A stretch of 64,000 nucleotides of DNA, taken from assembly GCF_000311865.1 (NCBI RefSeq), contig NZ_HE978581.1, positions 94,549 through 158,548 on the forward strand, read 5' to 3'. Positions within the stretch are counted from its first letter, which is position 1. Each line of letters starts with the position of its first letter. The notes under the pieces were generated by a model, which saw only the letters and a list, made by a program, of their open reading frames with translations, had not been told where the DNA came from and searched no databases. Shown piece by piece: positions 27,708-35,850 of the stretch. The position numbers were made by a program, and so were the translations under genes. The stretch is from Peptoniphilus obesi ph1. Lineage in GTDB: Bacteria > Bacillota > Clostridia > Tissierellales > Peptoniphilaceae.

Positions 27708-29550
27708 TGCTATTACCTCTAAAATGCTTGTAAAGTGACTCTGCAGAATTTTTATTCATAGAAGAAACTTCTAGTAATTCATCTATACTTGCATTCTTTA
27801 TCTTTTCTATAGATTTAAAATGAGTCATTAGGTCGTTTTTTCTCTTATTACCGATATATTTAATTCCATCTAGTTCAGATTTAAATATATTTTTAGACCT
27901 TAATAATCTATGATAATTTATTGCAAACCTATGAGCTTCTTCTTGAATCTTGTAAATCATCCTGTATGAGTCAGAGTTGATTTTTAAATTATATTCCTGG
28001 TTGTCATAGATTATTCCTCTTGTATTGTGAAATTCATCTTTAACCAAGCCACAAATTTCAATGTCTAAATTTAAATTATCTACTACTTTCCTAGCTATAT
28101 TAACTTGTCCTTTTCCTCCATCCATCATTATTAAATCTGGAAGTTTTGAAAAAGATGAGTTTATATTTCCATTTTTTTCTTCAATAGCTCTTTTGAACCT
28201 TCTGTTTAGGACTTCTTCCATAGATGCATAATCATTAGGACCTTTTATTGTTTTTATTTTGAATTTTCTATAGTCACTTTTCTTTGCAACTCCATCTTCA
28301 AAAACTACCATAGATCCAACTGATTCTATCCCATAGGTATTTGATATATCGTAGGCTTCAATTCTCCTTGGATAATTTTTAAGTCCTAATAAGTTTTCTA
28401 TCTCTTCAAGAGCTAGTATATTTCCTTTAATTTTTCTTTTGTACCTGTCTGAATATTTATTTAACATGTCCAAGGCGTTTTTCTTGACCATTCTAAGAAG
28501 TTCAACCTTTTCTCCCCTTTTTGGTACAAAAATCTCAACCTTAGCTTGTCTTTTATCTTCTAAGAATTTTTTTATTACTTCTTCTTCATCAGGCTTTACT
28601 TCTGTAATTATTTCTTTCGGTATAAAAGATATGCCTCCATAAAATTGTTTGATAAAAGCAGACATTAGTTTTGAATCACTATCATTAAAATAGTCTCTTA
28701 GAAAATAATGTTCTCTTCCTATAATTTTCCCAGATCTAATAAAAAATACTTGAACTAAAACCTCATCAACGCCTCTTGCCATAGCTATTACATCTCTATT
28801 TTCATCAAAGTCTGTATTACTTATAATTTGTTTTTCGTTTATCAATTTTAAAGCTTCAATGCTATCTCTAAATTTTGCCGCCTCTTCAAATTCTAAATTT
28901 TCAGAGGCATCTTGCATCTTTGCTTCTAATTTTTTTATAAGCTCATCATCTTTATTAGATAAAAATTTTCTGATTTTTTCAATTGATTGATTATACATTT
29001 CTTCGTCTACGTTTCCTTGACAAGGAGCAAGACATTTTCCAATAAAGTAATTTAGACATGGCCTGTAATTACTAAGATTTTTGTCCAAATTTAAAGAACA
29101 AGTCCTAAGCTTATAATTGTCTTCAAAGACTTCCAAGGCATCATTTACAGCAGTAACTGCTGGATATGGACCAAAATACTCAGCCTTATCTTTTTTTATA
29201 TTTCTAGTTTTTATAACTCTTGGGTATTTCTCATTAGTGATTTTTATATATGGATACTGCTTATCATCTCTTAAGAGAATATTATATTTAGGATGGTTAT
29301 CCTTTATTAAGTTGCTTTCAAGTATTAACGACTCCACTTCATTTTGCACAATGATATATTCAAAATCATTTATTCTAGCAGTCATCGACTTAAGCTTTAA
29401 ACTAGATTTTCCATAAGTTCCAAAATACTGCCTAACTCTTTTTTTTAGAGATTTAGCCTTACCAATATATATAATTTCATCGTTTTCATCTTTCATGATA
29501 TAAACGCCTGGAAGATCAGGAAGCTTTTTTAACTTATCTTCTAAATTCAC
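27697..29550 (-). CDS. uvrC: UvrABC system protein C (excinuclease)
   Basis: UvrC makes both incisions in nucleotide excision repair. 617 residues: N-terminal GIY-YIG nuclease (LPGVYIMKDENDEIIYIGKA, near 12-31), a cysteine-containing region (CLAPCQGN), the UVR domain (ENLEFEEAAKFRDSIEAL), the RNase H-like C-terminal nuclease (EAYDISNTYG, MMDGGKGQ) and terminal helix-hairpin-helix. Start is GTG at 29550 with AGGTGA five bases upstream. It lies between pepP and hprK. Confidence 0.95.
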   Translation of the reverse strand: MNLEDKLKKLPDLPGVYIMKDENDEIIYIGKAKSLKKRVRQYFGTYGKSSLKLKSMTARINDFEYIIVQNEVESLILESNLIKDNHPKYNILLRDDKQYPYIKITNEKYPRVIKTRNIKKDKAEYFGPYPAVTAVNDALEVFEDNYKLRTCSLNLDKNLSNYRPCLNYFIGKCLAPCQGNVDEEMYNQSIEKIRKFLSNKDDELIKKLEAKMQDASENLEFEEAAKFRDSIEALKLINEKQIISNTDFDENRDVIAMARGVDEVLVQVFFIRSGKIIGREHYFLRDYFNDSDSKLMSAFIKQFYGGISFIPKEIITEVKPDEEEVIKKFLEDKRQAKVEIFVPKRGEKVELLRMVKKNALDMLNKYSDRYKRKIKGNILALEEIENLLGLKNYPRRIEAYDISNTYGIESVGSMVVFEDGVAKKSDYRKFKIKTIKGPNDYASMEEVLNRRFKRAIEEKNGNINSSFSKLPDLIMMDGGKGQVNIARKVVDNLNLDIEICGLVKDEFHNTRGIIYDNQEYNLKINSDSYRMIYKIQEEAHRFAINYHRLLRSKNIFKSELDGIKYIGNKRKNDLMTHFKSIEKIKNASIDELLEVSSMNKNSAESLYKHFRGNSNGR

Positions 29551-29560
29551 TCAAATCACC

Positions 29561-31318
29561 TTAAATTTCTCTTGTTACCTCCTTAAGCCAAACTTTTTCT
29601 TCTTCGCTTAAATAAGGAGATATCTTTTCATATACATCTTTATGATATTTATTTAATTTAGCTATTTCTAATTCATTTAAATATTTTTTATCAACTGCAT
29701 CTAAATCGATTGGAGCAAAAGAAATTGATTCTAATTTATAAAAGCTACCACTTTCATTTTTAACATCTTCTACAACTTCAACTAAGTTTTCTGTTCTTAT
29801 GCCATGTTTGTTTTCTCTGTATATTCCAGGTTCATCTGAAAATACCATACCCAATTGAATTTCAGCTCCTACAGACTTAGTTCCAAGGCTAGGTGGTGCT
29901 TCATGCACTCCCAACAAATAACCTACTCCATGACCAGTGCCACACTTGTAATCATAATTTATTGACCAAATTGGTGCTCTAGCTACTGTATCAAGTTGCT
30001 TATCAATAGTACCTTTTAAAAATACCATATCTAGTAAAGTTAAATGTGATTTTAAAACATAAGTAAAGTCTTTAACTTCTTCATCAGTTAACTCACCTAA
30101 GGCTATTGTTCTTGTTATATCAGTGGTGCCGTCTAGATACTGTCCTCCTGAATCTACTAGATATAAGCCTTTATCATTTAATTTTGAATTTTTATCAGCA
30201 GTCGCACTATAGTGCATCATTGCAGCATTTGGTCCATATGCAGAAATAGTATAAAAACTTTCTTCAATAAAACCATCTTGTTCTTTTCTAAACTCTAATA
30301 GCTTTTCGGAAACTTCATATTCATTGAGATTTTTTAAATCAGCCTTATTTTTTAGCCAATATATATATTTGGTTAGAGCAACTCCGTCTTTAATATGAGC
30401 ATTTCTGATATTTTCTAATTCAACTTTATTTTTGCAAGCTTTCAAATTAGAGGATATATCATTTCCCTTAACTATCTTGTTTGAATTTTCTGCAAGTTCA
30501 AAAAGTTTTCTGTTCATCTTGGAAGGGTTCATATATATAGTTTTATCTTTATAATTTGAAATAAAATCAAAAATTTCTTTATAGTCTTTTATTTCTGCAA
30601 ATTTTTCTATATAAGAACTTACTTCATCATCTAATTTATTCTTGTCTAAGAAGATATAAGCCTTGTCTTGATCAATCAAGCAATATGAAATTACTACTGG
30701 TGTAAATTCAATATCATTTGATCTTATATTAAAAATCCAAGCTATATCATCAAGACTATTTATTATTGTTAAATCACAATCTTTTTCTTTTAATATTGCT
30801 CTAATCTCATCAAGTTTTTCTTCAGAGCTTTTACCAGCGTATTTTATATCATGGATAAAAACTTTTGAATCAGAAAGAGCTGGTCTATATTTCCATAAAT
30901 CTTTTACAAGATCTTTATCTAAAAACTCAACATTTTTATTCTTTGTATCTTCTTTTAAAGTTTCATAATCTTTTTCTAAAAAACATTCATAGTTAAAAGC
31001 AATTTTGCTATTGTCAGATAAATTTTTTACTATCCATTCATTAAGGCTTGGATATCCTTCAATGCCCATTTTCATTAATTCAAATCCATAATCTTTAATT
31101 TCTCTTTGGGCTTGAATAAAATATCTGCCATCTGTCCATAATAAAGCCTTATCTTTTGTAACTAAAGCTGTGCCTGCAGATCCAGTAAAACCTGTTACAA
31201 ATTTTCTATCTTTAAAATGTTCAGGTAAATATTCAGATCCATGAGGGTCTAAAGTTGGAATTATATATGCATCAACTGATGCTTCTTTCATTTTTTCTCT
31301 TAGTAAATCTAATATCAT
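29561..31318 (-). CDS. pepP: Xaa-Pro aminopeptidase, M24B family
   Basis: A metallopeptidase that releases an N-terminal residue preceding proline. About 585 residues, the long three-domain form: two creatinase-like N-terminal domains and a pita-bread catalytic domain. Metal ligands are visible in LVDSGGQYLDGTTDITRT (Asp, Asp), GTGHGVG (His), SDEPGIY (Glu) and GIRTENLV (Glu). ATG 31318 follows AGGAG; the frame stays open seven codons further without support. First gene of pepP-uvrC-hprK. Confidence 0.92.
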   Translation of the reverse strand: MILDLLREKMKEASVDAYIIPTLDPHGSEYLPEHFKDRKFVTGFTGSAGTALVTKDKALLWTDGRYFIQAQREIKDYGFELMKMGIEGYPSLNEWIVKNLSDNSKIAFNYECFLEKDYETLKEDTKNKNVEFLDKDLVKDLWKYRPALSDSKVFIHDIKYAGKSSEEKLDEIRAILKEKDCDLTIINSLDDIAWIFNIRSNDIEFTPVVISYCLIDQDKAYIFLDKNKLDDEVSSYIEKFAEIKDYKEIFDFISNYKDKTIYMNPSKMNRKLFELAENSNKIVKGNDISSNLKACKNKVELENIRNAHIKDGVALTKYIYWLKNKADLKNLNEYEVSEKLLEFRKEQDGFIEESFYTISAYGPNAAMMHYSATADKNSKLNDKGLYLVDSGGQYLDGTTDITRTIALGELTDEEVKDFTYVLKSHLTLLDMVFLKGTIDKQLDTVARAPIWSINYDYKCGTGHGVGYLLGVHEAPPSLGTKSVGAEIQLGMVFSDEPGIYRENKHGIRTENLVEVVEDVKNESGSFYKLESISFAPIDLDAVDKKYLNELEIAKLNKYHKDVYEKISPYLSEEEKVWLKEVTREI

Positions 31319-31339
31319 ATATAAACATCTCCTCTGCAA

Positions 31340-31348
31340 TCATTATCT
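31340..31348 (-). promoter_or_regulatory. Extended -10 element upstream of pepP
   Basis: The minus strand reads TTTGATATAATATAG between the spoVG-side hairpin and the pepP ribosome binding site, giving a TGATATAAT extended -10. The -35 position would fall inside the terminator stem and has no good match. Boundaries are good to a few bases. Confidence 0.5.
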
Positions 31349-31363
31349 ATATTATATCAAATA

Positions 31364-31398
31364 AAAATAAAGACACTTCAATAAGTGTCTTTATTTTT
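31364..31398. terminator. Second, near-symmetric hairpin between spoVG and pepP
   Basis: AATAAAGACACTT and AAGTGTCTTTATT arms flank a four-base loop, with A runs before and T runs after on both strands. It is a tandem backup to the terminator at 31424-31455. Confidence 0.75.
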
Positions 31399-31423
31399 GA
31401 AAATATTTATCGTTTATATACAT

Positions 31424-31455
31424 AAAACAAGTAAAAAGGATGTCCTTTTTACTTG
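31424..31455 (-). terminator. Terminator directly after spoVG
   Basis: CAAGTAAAAAGGA and TCCTTTTTACTTG arms (31428-31455) followed by TTTT on the minus strand. It starts seven bases past the spoVG stop. Confidence 0.8.
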
Positions 31456-31462
31456 CTGCATT

Positions 31463-31726
31463 TTACTCTTCTTCAAGCATTTCGTTGTATTTTTCAAAAA
31501 CTGCGTCTTCTACTAATTTTCTAGTTTCTGAATTAATTGGGTGTGCTATATCTCTAAACTCGCCATTTGGCAATTTTCTACTTGGCATAGCAATGAATAG
31601 TGATTCTGCTCCTTGAATTATTTTAATGTCGTGAATTACAATTTGGTCATCAAATGTTACAGAAACAATTGCCTTCATTTTTCCCTCATCAGGTAATTTT
31701 CTAATTCTAACATCAGTGATTGTCAC
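31463..31726 (-). CDS. spoVG: SpoVG RNA/DNA-binding regulator
   Basis: SpoVG is a small nucleic-acid-binding regulator that affects septation, sporulation timing or virulence genes, depending on the species. The protein matches the family throughout ([40 protein letters not shown]). I place the start at GTG 31726, giving [10 protein letters not shown] as in other SpoVG proteins; the GGAGGAGGG just upstream is the ribosome binding site, and an ATG at 31744 overlaps it. Length is then 87 residues. Monocistronic, divergent from murC. Its presence does not show that the organism makes spores. Confidence 0.93.
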   Translation of the reverse strand: MTITDVRIRKLPDEGKMKAIVSVTFDDQIVIHDIKIIQGAESLFIAMPSRKLPNGEFRDIAHPINSETRKLVEDAVFEKYNEMLEEE

Positions 31727-31783
31727 TTTGTGTCCCTCCTCCATTAGTAATAATAAGTAATAAAATGTTTATTAATTCTTTTT

Positions 31784-31811
31784 TATATATACCCTGTTAA
31801 ATCGCTAACAA
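31784..31811 (-). promoter_or_regulatory. Possible promoter of spoVG
   Basis: TTGTTA (31806-31811), a 16-base spacer and TATATA (31784-31789) on the minus strand, giving a leader of about 50 bases. The AT-rich sequence allows other registers. Confidence 0.45.
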
Positions 31812-31849
31812 ACTTTATATAAGTCTTAAATACTATTTTTTTAAAAAAT

Positions 31850-31878
31850 TTAATAATGTTTGAGAATAATGATATAAT
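31850..31878 (+). promoter_or_regulatory. Promoter of murC
   Basis: TTAATA (31850-31855), a 17-base spacer and TATAAT (31873-31878) with a TGA extension, 27 bases before the murC ATG. The -35 match is weak and the extended -10 is strong. Confidence 0.6.
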
Positions 31879-31905
31879 AAAAAGAGTAAAATTTTTGGAG
31901 GAATT

Positions 31906-33294
31906 ATGTTTAATTTAAATATAGATGAGCACGCATATAAGCACATACATTTTATAGGTATTGGTGGTATTTCAATGAGTGGTCTTGCAAAAGTTATGCA
32001 CTTTGCAGGATATGAAGTAACAGGATCTGATTTAAATAAGGGATCAACAACAGAATCATTAGAAGATATGGGAATTAAAATATACTACAACCACTCAAAA
32101 GATAATTTAAAAGATGTAGATCTTGTAGTATATACCGATGCTGTAAATTTAGAAAATCCAGAATTAAAGTCTGCAGTTTTATCAAAAATAGATGTCATTG
32201 ATAGGGCAAACTTTTTAAATGCTCTTATGAGCAATTTTAAGGTTTCAATTGCTGTATCGGGAACTCATGGTAAAACTACCACAACTTCAATGTTATCTGA
32301 AATTATTTATAATTTAAAAAGCAATCCTACAATACTACTTGGCGGACAACTAGATGATATTGGTGGAAACGCAAAAATTGGAGATAGAAATTTGTTTTTA
32401 ACAGAAGCATGTGAATATAAGGCCAATATTTTAAAATATTATCCTACAACTGCAATTGTTTTAAATATTGACGAAGACCACCTAGATTTCTTTGAAAATA
32501 TAGATCATATTATTAGAACTTTTGAAGGCTATGCAAAAAATTTAAACAAAGATAGCATATTAGTTTTAAATATTGATGATGAAAATGCCAGTCTACTTCT
32601 TAATGTTGGAGATGCTAAAAAAGTTACAATAGCTATTAATAAAGAAGCTAATTACACAGCAAAAAATATTACTTATACAGACCAAGGCTACCCTAGATAT
32701 GATTTATATAAAGATGGCAAGTTTATTGAAAAAATTCAACTATCTATTTTAGGAGACCATAATATTTATAATTCATTGGCAGCTATTGCAGCAGCTTACG
32801 AAAATAATATATCCTTTGATGAAATTAGAAATGGTTTGAAAAACTACAAAGGAGTCCACAGAAGACTTGAAAGCAAAGGATGTTATAATAAGGCAAAAGT
32901 AATAGATGATTATGCTCACCATCCAACCGAAATAAAAGCTTCTCTTGCATCACTTAAGTCCAGCAAAAAAAGGAAATTATATTGTGTTTTCCAACCACAC
33001 ACCTTTACTAGAACGAAACTACTTTTAGATTCTTTTGCCAATTCATTTAGCGATGCTGATTTAACTATAATTACAGATATTTATTCAGCCAGGGAAAAAG
33101 ATTATGGAGATATACATTCAAAAACTTTGTGTGAATCTATAAATAAAACAGGTAATGAATCAATTTATATTGAAGAGTTTGAAGATATAGTAAAATATCT
33201 TAAAGATAATCTAGAAGAAGATGACATCATTGTTACTATGGGAGCAGGAGATGTTTATAAAATTGGCGAAATGCTAATTGAAGAAGATAAATAA
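31906..33294 (+). CDS. murC: UDP-N-acetylmuramate--L-alanine ligase
   Basis: MurC adds L-alanine to UDP-MurNAc, the first amino acid of the peptidoglycan stem. 462 residues: N-terminal UDP-binding domain (HFIGIGGISMSGLAKV), central ATPase with AVSGTHGKTTTTSML (near 114-128), and the C-terminal domain with DDYAHHPTEIKA. GGAGG precedes the ATG. One of only three plus-strand genes; it stands alone between its own promoter and terminator, away from any other mur gene. Confidence 0.96.
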   Translation: MFNLNIDEHAYKHIHFIGIGGISMSGLAKVMHFAGYEVTGSDLNKGSTTESLEDMGIKIYYNHSKDNLKDVDLVVYTDAVNLENPELKSAVLSKIDVIDRANFLNALMSNFKVSIAVSGTHGKTTTTSMLSEIIYNLKSNPTILLGGQLDDIGGNAKIGDRNLFLTEACEYKANILKYYPTTAIVLNIDEDHLDFFENIDHIIRTFEGYAKNLNKDSILVLNIDDENASLLLNVGDAKKVTIAINKEANYTAKNITYTDQGYPRYDLYKDGKFIEKIQLSILGDHNIYNSLAAIAAAYENNISFDEIRNGLKNYKGVHRRLESKGCYNKAKVIDDYAHHPTEIKASLASLKSSKKRKLYCVFQPHTFTRTKLLLDSFANSFSDADLTIITDIYSAREKDYGDIHSKTLCESINKTGNESIYIEEFEDIVKYLKDNLEEDDIIVTMGAGDVYKIGEMLIEEDK

Positions 33295-33315
33295 TTATAA
33301 ATAAATATTTAATCT

Positions 33316-33346
33316 AAAAATACCAGTTTCTAGCTGGTATTTTTTT
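33316..33346 (+). terminator. Rho-independent terminator after murC
   Basis: AAAATACCAG and CTGGTATTTT arms around a seven-base loop, then a T run on the plus strand, 21 bases past the murC stop. Confidence 0.85.
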
Positions 33347-33350
33347 GTAT

Positions 33351-33379
33351 AAAAAAAGCTTTGATTTGACTCAAAGCTT
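33351..33379 (-). terminator. Terminator at the end of the csp-downstream operon
   Basis: AAGCTTTGA and TCAAAGCTT arms around a six-base loop (33356-33379) followed by TTTTT on the minus strand. The stem abuts the stop codon of the Tyr-rich unknown gene. Confidence 0.8.
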
Positions 33380-33931
33380 TTAATACCTTTCGTTTATGTA
33401 CTCATCTATTAAAGATTTTCTTTTTTTATCACAAAATACGTGATTTTCTTTTAGAATATTAAGAAGCCATTTTGACATAGAATGAAAAATAGCTTCTTTT
33501 TTATCTCCTAAAACAATTTCATACAAATTATTTTCTAATTTATCTGAATCACATTTTATAAAATAAGAATCAACATTAGAAAAATTTTGTATTTCTAATA
33601 TAGACAAAATTGAATTGTCTTTATGATGGTAGTATTTATTACCTAGATTTAAATAATAATTATAATATTTATTATGTTTATCACTATATCTAACTTCTTT
33701 AGCAAGCATCCTATAATATTTCGCCATGCCATTGTAGTATTGATAATTATACATACCCTTCTCATATGAATCTACTTTAATAAAAGGTTTAACATTTTCT
33801 GAGATAAAGTAATTGTAATTACTTACTAAAAATTCTCTTTTTGAAATATCTCCATTATTATATTGCATAATAAGGTAAGATCTTCTCTCAAAAAATCTAT
33901 CAAATAACCCCTTTTTTCTTACATAGATCAA
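33380..33931 (-). CDS. Uncharacterised Tyr-rich protein (possibly DUF6648)
   Basis: 183 residues, no recognised catalytic motif, no signal peptide or membrane segment. The N-terminus is basic (RKKGLFDRFFERR). The middle is striking: 14 tyrosines in about 49 residues (near 60-108), many as YY pairs with Asn, Lys and His. Few cysteines (two). From memory it resembles a Firmicute family named DUF6648; I could not verify this. TTG start at 33931 is supported by AGGTG six bases upstream. It is the last gene of a stress/repair operon, behind a 28-residue membrane peptide and a P-loop protein. Confidence 0.7.
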   Translation of the reverse strand: MIYVRKKGLFDRFFERRSYLIMQYNNGDISKREFLVSNYNYFISENVKPFIKVDSYEKGMYNYQYYNGMAKYYRMLAKEVRYSDKHNKYYNYYLNLGNKYYHHKDNSILSILEIQNFSNVDSYFIKCDSDKLENNLYEIVLGDKKEAIFHSMSKWLLNILKENHVFCDKKRKSLIDEYINERY

Positions 33932-33950
33932 TCAAAACACCTATATTCTA

Positions 33951-34037
33951 TTATCTAATTAAAGCACCAACTATTGGAGCAAGCATCATTATTGCTAAAA
34001 CAAATGCAATAACTCTTACCATCTTTTTATTATTCAA
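33951..34037 (-). CDS. 28-residue single-pass membrane peptide (small ORF)
   Basis: A small open frame fills the gap between the P-loop gene and the Tyr-rich gene. It starts TTG at 34037 after AGGTGA and ends TAA at 33951. The peptide has a basic start (NNKKMVR) and a hydrophobic run (VIAFVLAIMMLAPIVGALI), so one membrane helix is expected. Gaps to the neighbours are 8 and 19 bases, typical of this operon. The ribosome binding site, spacing and composition support translation. No function is known to me. The internal ATG at codon 6 is a less likely start. Confidence 0.6.
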   Translation of the reverse strand: MNNKKMVRVIAFVLAIMMLAPIVGALIR

Positions 34038-34045
34038 AAAATCAC

Positions 34046-34471
34046 CTACTCAGCTGTAACTTCGTATGAAGAATCTTTTAGAGATTCTGGCATATCTTCT
34101 AATAAATAGTCAACATTTATATAAATTTCTTTGTCTTTAAGATCTTCAACTTTCTCTAATTTATTTTTTAAGAATTCTAAGTCTTCTATTCTTAAATGAA
34201 TTACTTTATATATTCCATCGATATAAATTTTTTCTAGGTCATAATCCATTGCAAGAAGTCCACAAATAAAACCATAGAATGATTCTTTATCATTTAATCT
34301 AAAGTTGTCTGCGTTAATTAATCTTACATTATAATCTAGGCTGAAAATATGATCATCATCAACTTCAACAAAAGCTATGTTTCCATTTCCATTTTTCATA
34401 TCTTCATTAGCATTGTCAATTAACCATCTAGTTTTACCTGCGCCTTTTGCTCCTAAAATGTACTTAATCAT
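34046..34471 (-). CDS. Small P-loop NTPase of unknown function
   Basis: 141 residues with an N-terminal Walker A motif (ILGAKGAGKTRWLID, near 5-19) and a possible Walker B strand (LEKIYIDGI). The rest matches no well-known family by eye; relatives in Gram-positive cocci tend to carry loose ATP-binding or PilT-like labels, which are not informative. It overlaps the upstream radical SAM gene by four bases (ATGA), so the two are translationally coupled, and it precedes the 28-residue membrane peptide. Confidence 0.7.
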   Translation of the reverse strand: MIKYILGAKGAGKTRWLIDNANEDMKNGNGNIAFVEVDDDHIFSLDYNVRLINADNFRLNDKESFYGFICGLLAMDYDLEKIYIDGIYKVIHLRIEDLEFLKNKLEKVEDLKDKEIYINVDYLLEDMPESLKDSSYEVTAE

Positions 34472-35379
34472 AATAAATCAAATCCTTTCACTTTTTCCCC
34501 TTGATATAGTTTATTCTTTTCCATAATTGCTTCTATATCATCCCTGATTTTCCACCAGGACCTATCCCAATTACAAAATAAACTATCCTCTTCGGGTGCT
34601 CTTGATATAAGTCTTTGAATAACTATATCGTCATTTAAATTTTGTAAAAATATAATTACTCTTTGCTTATATTCTTCTAAGCTTATTATATCAAATTCTT
34701 TAGCATTATACATTCTTCCAAGTCTAGTATTTTTTAAAACATACAAGGCATGAATTTTTACTTCTTCTACTTCTAAAGCATTTAAAATACGTGCAGTTTC
34801 AATATTGTCATCTAAGTTATCCCAAGGTAAATTTAATATAACATGGGCACATATTCTTAGATTTCTTTTGTGACTTCTGATAACTGCATCTATAAATTCA
34901 GCCAAACCATGTCCCCTATTTATCTTTTTTAAAGTGTGGTAGTTTACAGTTTGAAGTCCTAACTCTAAGGTAACCATAACTTTTTTATTAATTTCTTCAA
35001 GATAATCTAGATATTTATCTGGTAGACAGTCTGGTCTTGTTGATATTGATATACCCACAATATCATCTATTAAGCAGTCTTCAATATTCTTTTTAAAATT
35101 TTCAAAGGATAAATAAGTGTTTGTAAAATTTTGAAAATATGCAATAAATTTTTTAGCCTTATATTTTTTTGATATAAGTTCTTTATTTTTTATTAATTGC
35201 TCTTTTATACTTCCTTCTTTATTTTCAAAACTCCCGCCCTCTTCTCCACAAAATATACATCCACCAAGTCCGCAAGTTCCATCTCTATTAGGACATGTCA
35301 AATTCAATTTTATTGGAAGTTTATAGACTTTTTCTCCAAATTCATCCTTTAAAAATTTTGAATATTTATTATATATCAT
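34468..35379 (-). CDS. Radical SAM protein, TIGR01212/YhcC-like
   Basis: 303 residues. The cluster-binding cysteines are spaced wider than usual, in CPNRDGTCGLGGCIFCGEE (near 29-47), as in the YhcC/TIGR01212 group related to Elp3. Later blocks include STRPDCLPDKYLDYL, VTLELGLQTVNYHTLKKINRGH and KIHALYVLKNTRL. The reaction is not known with confidence. Overlaps both neighbours by four bases, so peroxiredoxin, this protein and the P-loop protein form a coupled set. Confidence 0.85.
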   Translation of the reverse strand: MIYNKYSKFLKDEFGEKVYKLPIKLNLTCPNRDGTCGLGGCIFCGEEGGSFENKEGSIKEQLIKNKELISKKYKAKKFIAYFQNFTNTYLSFENFKKNIEDCLIDDIVGISISTRPDCLPDKYLDYLEEINKKVMVTLELGLQTVNYHTLKKINRGHGLAEFIDAVIRSHKRNLRICAHVILNLPWDNLDDNIETARILNALEVEEVKIHALYVLKNTRLGRMYNAKEFDIISLEEYKQRVIIFLQNLNDDIVIQRLISRAPEEDSLFCNWDRSWWKIRDDIEAIMEKNKLYQGEKVKGFDLL

Positions 35380-35819
35380 AGTGATTTTATAAAATCTAAT
35401 ACTTCTTGAGGGTTTTCACTAGCTTTTACATCTCTATACTCTTTTATCAAATTTAAATCCTTATCAAAAACAAAAGTTGATCTTACTGTTTTTGTTACTT
35501 CTTTTCCATACATTTTAGCTTTTTTTAAAATTTCATAGTTAGCATGCACTTCTCTTTCTGGATCTGAAAGTAATTCATAAGGAATGTTTTCTTTTTCTTT
35601 AAATTTCATATGAGATTTTATAGAGTCTTTACTTATCCCAACAACTTCTGCATCAAGCTTTTTAAATTCTTCATATAGGTTTGAAAAATTATTAGCTTCA
35701 ATTGTGCATCCCTTCGTATTGTCTCTAGGATAAAAATATAATACTAGGTATTTACCCTTATAATCATTAAAATTTCTTTCTTCTACTTCTGTTGATTTTA
35801 AAGTAAATTCAGTTTTCAT
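35376..35819 (-). CDS. bcp: Peroxiredoxin, BCP/PrxQ type, single cysteine
   Basis: Thiol peroxidase of 147 residues with the peroxidatic cysteine in YFYPRDNTKGCTIEANNF (near residue 38) and the conserved RSTFVFD near the C-terminus. It is the only cysteine in the chain: the resolving cysteine five residues later in many BCP proteins is replaced (CTIEAN). It should therefore act as a 1-Cys enzyme needing an external thiol. It sits in an operon with msrA, consistent with oxidative repair. Confidence 0.88.
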   Translation of the reverse strand: MKTEFTLKSTEVEERNFNDYKGKYLVLYFYPRDNTKGCTIEANNFSNLYEEFKKLDAEVVGISKDSIKSHMKFKEKENIPYELLSDPEREVHANYEILKKAKMYGKEVTKTVRSTFVFDKDLNLIKEYRDVKASENPQEVLDFIKSL

Positions 35820-35850
35820 ATAATCACCTTTTCTACTAATTTATAAAATC

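Noticed and set aside
31727-31744. SpoVG starting at ATG 31744
   Set aside because: The codons there form the GGAGGAGGG ribosome binding site; family alignment begins at the GTG at 31726.
31740-31905. spoVG as evidence of a sporulation locus
   Set aside because: SpoVG occurs widely in non-sporulating bacteria and no other sporulation gene is in the window; FtsK/SpoIIIE is general.
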